From Solenopsis invicta (lineage: Eukaryota; Arthropoda; Insecta; Hymenoptera; Formicidae): a DNA stretch of 64,000 nt. Within the stretch, counting starts at the first letter, position 1. Each line of letters opens with the position of its first letter. The stretch covers positions 1,550,001-1,614,000 of the forward strand of contig NC_052665.1 in the NCBI RefSeq assembly GCF_016802725.1, given 5' to 3'. The position numbers were made by a program, and so were the translations under genes. The notes beneath the pieces were generated by a model, which was given only the letters and a program-made list of their open reading frames with translations, searched no databases and had not been told where the DNA came from. Shown piece by piece: positions 60,304 to 64,000 of the stretch.

Positions 60304-63300
60304 GACAGAGGAAACAGCCTCGCGCCTATAGTGATTGTCATTTTCCGGCCTGCATCCGGACTGCATGCTTTTTCTCCGCTCGCGCTCTTTTCCTCCGCGT
60401 CTGTTCGTAATTATTTTTTACGATTAAGTGCGCCGCCGTCTGTACGCCCGTTTCGGAACCGGTACTGATTGCCATCCCGCTGCAGAGCGTTCCTCGGCCT
60501 CGAGAATCGTCTCGAATACAAATTCGAATTGTTTCTTTCCTCTTATTAGCTTTTATCGTGATTGTTGGATCGTATAAAAAGGGCATATCTCCATTACGTT
60601 GCATTTTAAATAAGTTTTTTATTTTGGTACGATTTACAGTTAGCAAAATTGAATTACTCAAAGAGGTGAAGTAAGCTGCCTCTCTTTTCTTTCGGTCATG
60701 AATTTCTATTTATTTGGAGATAAATTTACCGAAGCTTTTTTTAGGGTGCTGAAAATAGATTTCGCTATAATCTGAGTGCGGTCTGGCAAGATTTCCGTTG
60801 CGGAAGAAAGAATGATCTACTTGGCCGAGCGTTTGTTCTTCGTGGTAAAGGAGCAAGCGATGATCTCAATGGAGGCTCCGGCTCCATAAATAACCCTCGC
60901 AACAAGGATTAGCTCCCCTTTCGTCCGGTTCATTGTAAATTAATTACCTGGAAATGAGAAATCTCCGGTATACGTTTTTCTCGACAGCAGACGCATTCAG
61001 CGGGAAATAAAAGCCACTCTTTGAACCGCGGCCTGATCGTTTTTTCATCGATATATAGCAGAGAGCATTGCCGTTTTCTAAAACTGAAACTGTAAGGCCA
61101 ATATGTTTCCAGCGTTGTTGACACGAGATGCACATGTGTTAGGATAAATTGATAGCTTCGCGCGGCGCAAATAGCACTTCAAAGTCCACAAACCTTTGCC
61201 GTCAAATGACGACCTACGAATTTATGTCTCTGATTGAGTCAACACAACGGCAGAACCCATAATTTCTAACATTAACCGGAATCTATATCTATATCGTCTG
61301 GCAATAAAGATTTTTTATATAACTTGTGATGTTTATGTGTATTGAGCGATGAGACTGTGTTAGACGAAGCCTAGGAACATCGATGAGAGAAATTGGAGAA
61401 GAAAGCACGTGTGTGAATCGTTGGATAGTCGCGACGAAAATTCGCGAGGCTCTACTAATTGAATTAGAAAACAATTGTTACTCGTTATTTGCGACGTGTA
61501 CACGTATGCGGACGCGTATACACGACGATTGCAGAGAAGCCTTGCGCGTTTCAACGCATATCGGCGCCTACGCAACTGCGCGCGGCCATGGTGGAATTTT
61601 CACCTGCTCAAACACTGCCCGGGCCGTCAAGCTCGCCGTGTCATTGTGTTTGCATTATTATGTTAATCACAACGTACGGCAGTAACAATGCGTCAACCTC
61701 GATTTAGGAAGCGACTCGAAAAGGAACATATAGCTGAACAAATATTAACTGAGCAAATCATTAGTTTCCTCCTCGCCTCATCCTTTATGTCGGACGGCGT
61801 TTGTTCGAAGAGTCTTGAGGCACATACACGCGTTCGTCTCGAGCAATACATCGATTTCGAGAGACTCGCAAAATAGCTAGCCTCATAATTTGCAAACTGA
61901 GCTTAGCTCAATGCGATACCATCAAGTGCCACATCAACGAAACCGCGAGTAATCCACTGGGAACAATTGCGAAACTGTGTAATTTACGAATTTTTATTCT
62001 CTCGTCTGCCTATCGGACGTTTAATGTGCAAAAACTTGTAATATACTCTGAATGATAAAATCTCGAAGAGGATATTGTGTTTCAGATTCTCTTTTCAGAC
62101 TGTTTTGTTCTCACTTAAATTTCATTTGTAAAAAACAAAATCAAGTTTTCTAAAAAAAAATCAATATCAAGTTTATTTAAAAATAACGATAAAATCTACC
62201 GTATACACATAAATTCTTAGTAACAAATATAATCGAAGATGTTTATCCGTGCATAGCGGTAATCCAGCCGTACGAATGAACAAGGCCTATTAGATTGGCA
62301 TTTTTTTTTGCGCTCGAACAAATCGCGCATGACCGGCACGCCGCGGCACAATTAAACGAGGCGAAGTAGAGTCGAACGGAAACAAGAACATCGCATCCAA
62401 CGGCGAAATGGTCCTCGACTGGACTAACGATGGTGCGCGGCACGCGTCGTCTGTACGCGCGCCGCTAAAAAAAACGGTATCGATCGTCAATCCACCGATG
62501 CGAAACGTGCTCGAGAGACTCGTGGCGCTAATCACGTTAGCGTAGCACTGCTGGTCGAAAACGACCGAATGGAGGAGCCGAAAAGTGTGTGCTTGGCGGT
62601 GGCCACTCGTCGACGTGCAAAAGTCACCCCCAATACAACGTTCGTCGCGAACCTACGGACACGCGAGTTCCCATCACTCGACGATCAGAATTGACTCTAG
62701 TATGAAACAAATAAGTCCGCAGATTTGGACTGTGAGTTTAAAGTTGTTCCTTTTACAGAAATGAAAAAGAGAGCTCGTTCGATAAGAGCAGAGTGAGATT
62801 TTTATTTGATTAAAAAAGTTAAATATTTTGTGCACGCGTCTATAAAAGTTTCGTCGACATCGTGTTCGGAATGCAAATTCGAGATAAAAATATGATAGAC
62901 ATAAATGAGGTATTTAATTTTTGCACTCCGCGGAGATCCAATCGTGACAATACTGGTCCATCGGACCGTCATTCGCCTTTTCAACCACTCTCGCCTGCTT
63001 CTCACAAGTAACCCCCTTCTATCTCCGTTCGTCCCGCTGCGACGTGTAATGCAATTACGATTGTTGTTTGAATGAACAATCAAGCGCCCTCGAGGCGCGC
63101 CTCCAATCATTCAATTTCTGTTCAATCGACTTCTCTACTCTTGTGCGCGCGCGCGGTAGCCAGTTCCCGTGACCCCTTCTTTCTCTTGAGAACCATCCAG
63201 AAAGAGAAAATAAGAAAGAGAGAGGGAGACAGAGTGAAAAGGGGCCGAAGGGGACGGGTTCGGTACATCGTACGATAAAGTGTGAGTGGGCGAAGGCACA

Positions 63301-63804
63301 CGGTCGCGGGAAAGGGGGAAGGGGACCAGGGTGCAGACCCGCGATTATTGTCGCTTTCCCGACTGACAAAGTAACTGCGCCGGAATACTTCTTATTTCCT
63401 GCCGCTGACAGGGCGCGTATTACGAGAAAAGAAAGCTAATAACAGCCACCGCGCCGCCGCCTCGTCGTTCGGCTACCTGCATTGACGGGCGCGCCTCGCA
63501 AACCCGTCCCGGGTTACATCGCCGCCCCCGACCCCTCGTCCCCCTTACCCTCGCTATTGATTTGTGCTGGTGGAATCGGGTACGCGCGCGTGTGTAGCAG
63601 AGACAGGCCTGTGAAACCCGGTTATTAGTTCCCTGCGGGAGAGCGGATCTCTTCTCCTTCTCTCTCTCTTCCCCCTGTTTCTCTCTCGCTCGTTCATTCT
63701 TCTCGATTTCTGAAGGTACCGTACGAAACTCCTCGATTGAAGAGAGGAGGACGGAAAGAACCGCAGAAAAGGAGAGGTCGAGAGGCCGTCTATTATTTCA
63801 TCCG

Positions 63805-63812
63805 TGACGTCA
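63805..63812. promoter_or_regulatory. CRE palindrome with nearby half-like site
   Basis: A perfect TGACGTCA followed by TGGCCGC, with TGACGTCG about 40 nt downstream. Spacing and CpG context are compatible with a promoter. Confidence 0.3.
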
Positions 63813-64000
63813 TGGCCGCAAGCATTGCTCGACGTTAACGTGAACGTGACGTCGCAAGTCGTCGATGGGCTGTTTTACGCGATGGTGCTGATACCAGCCG
63901 CGGGGAAATGCGCGATTAACGAGCTTGGCCTGTCGTAAAGGGCTCTCGCGATCATAATACGTTACTCACGCCATGGTCATATCCCAGATGAAACGTGGAT

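Larger units (their letters stand above)
59701..64000. other. CpG-rich right end with CRE-type sites, no exon called
   Basis: Moderate to high GC with dense CpGs, broken by AT-rich pockets at about 60540-60780 and 62000-62240. CRE palindromes (TGACGTCA) lie at 60296-60303 and 63805-63812, with related GACGTCA and TGACGTCG sites near 59774 and 63848. It may include promoters, but I cannot define an exon. Open frames are short and without domains. Confidence 0.4.

Overview
The window looks like insect nuclear DNA, most likely from a hymenopteran and perhaps an ant. GC-moderate tracts that keep many CpG dinucleotides alternate with very AT-rich valleys, short inverted-repeat elements and microsatellites are common, introns appear large, and no long intact gene is present. 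That assignment is inference; no marker gene is available. I see no rRNA, convincing tRNA, transposase, reverse transcriptase or CRISPR array. Long open frames are rare. The longest, on the minus strand at 32875-33645, has no ATG near its start and no recognisable domain.

The remarkable part is 0.4-20.5 kb. It holds four related copies of one module (putative promoter plus an exon ending in a clean 5' splice site), arranged in two back-to-back, outward-facing pairs. Pair A (1727-4482) is a 2.76-kb palindrome with a spacer of about 23 bp. Its arms are about 90% identical near the middle and far more diverged toward the exon ends, and each arm carries a TGACGTCA (CRE) site and mirrored ~130-275-bp tandem units. 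Pair B consists of arms at 5610-6934 (minus) and 17743-18958 (plus), about 10.8 kb apart. Downstream of three modules lies a related 36-48-nt micro-exon with intact AG and GT borders: 437-472 on minus, 5349-5392 on plus and 20464-20511 on plus. Only B(+) keeps an ATG and an open frame through the exon junction (24 + 16 codons). The others have lost the ATG or the frame. I do not recognise the peptide.

The segment between the B arms (6.9-17.7 kb) holds no gene I can support. It contains a cluster of TCAGTGA/TCACTGA palindromes, a TA-flanked inverted-repeat element at 16340-16732 and a 125-bp hairpin element at 17345-17469. From 20.5 to 39 kb there are alternating AT-rich and CpG-rich noncoding stretches with simple repeats and further small inverted-repeat elements.

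At 39-41.5 kb a CpG-rich, TG-repeat-rich stretch precedes a plausible first coding exon (41463-41531, plus). It encodes a signal-peptide-like sequence and ends at a consensus donor, so a secreted or membrane-protein gene may begin here and extend rightward. From 41.5 to 64 kb I see no further exon I can defend. Two tandem duplications stand out (53-bp units at 50661-50766 and ~178-bp units at 54394-54737), and the right end is CpG-rich with several CRE-type sites.
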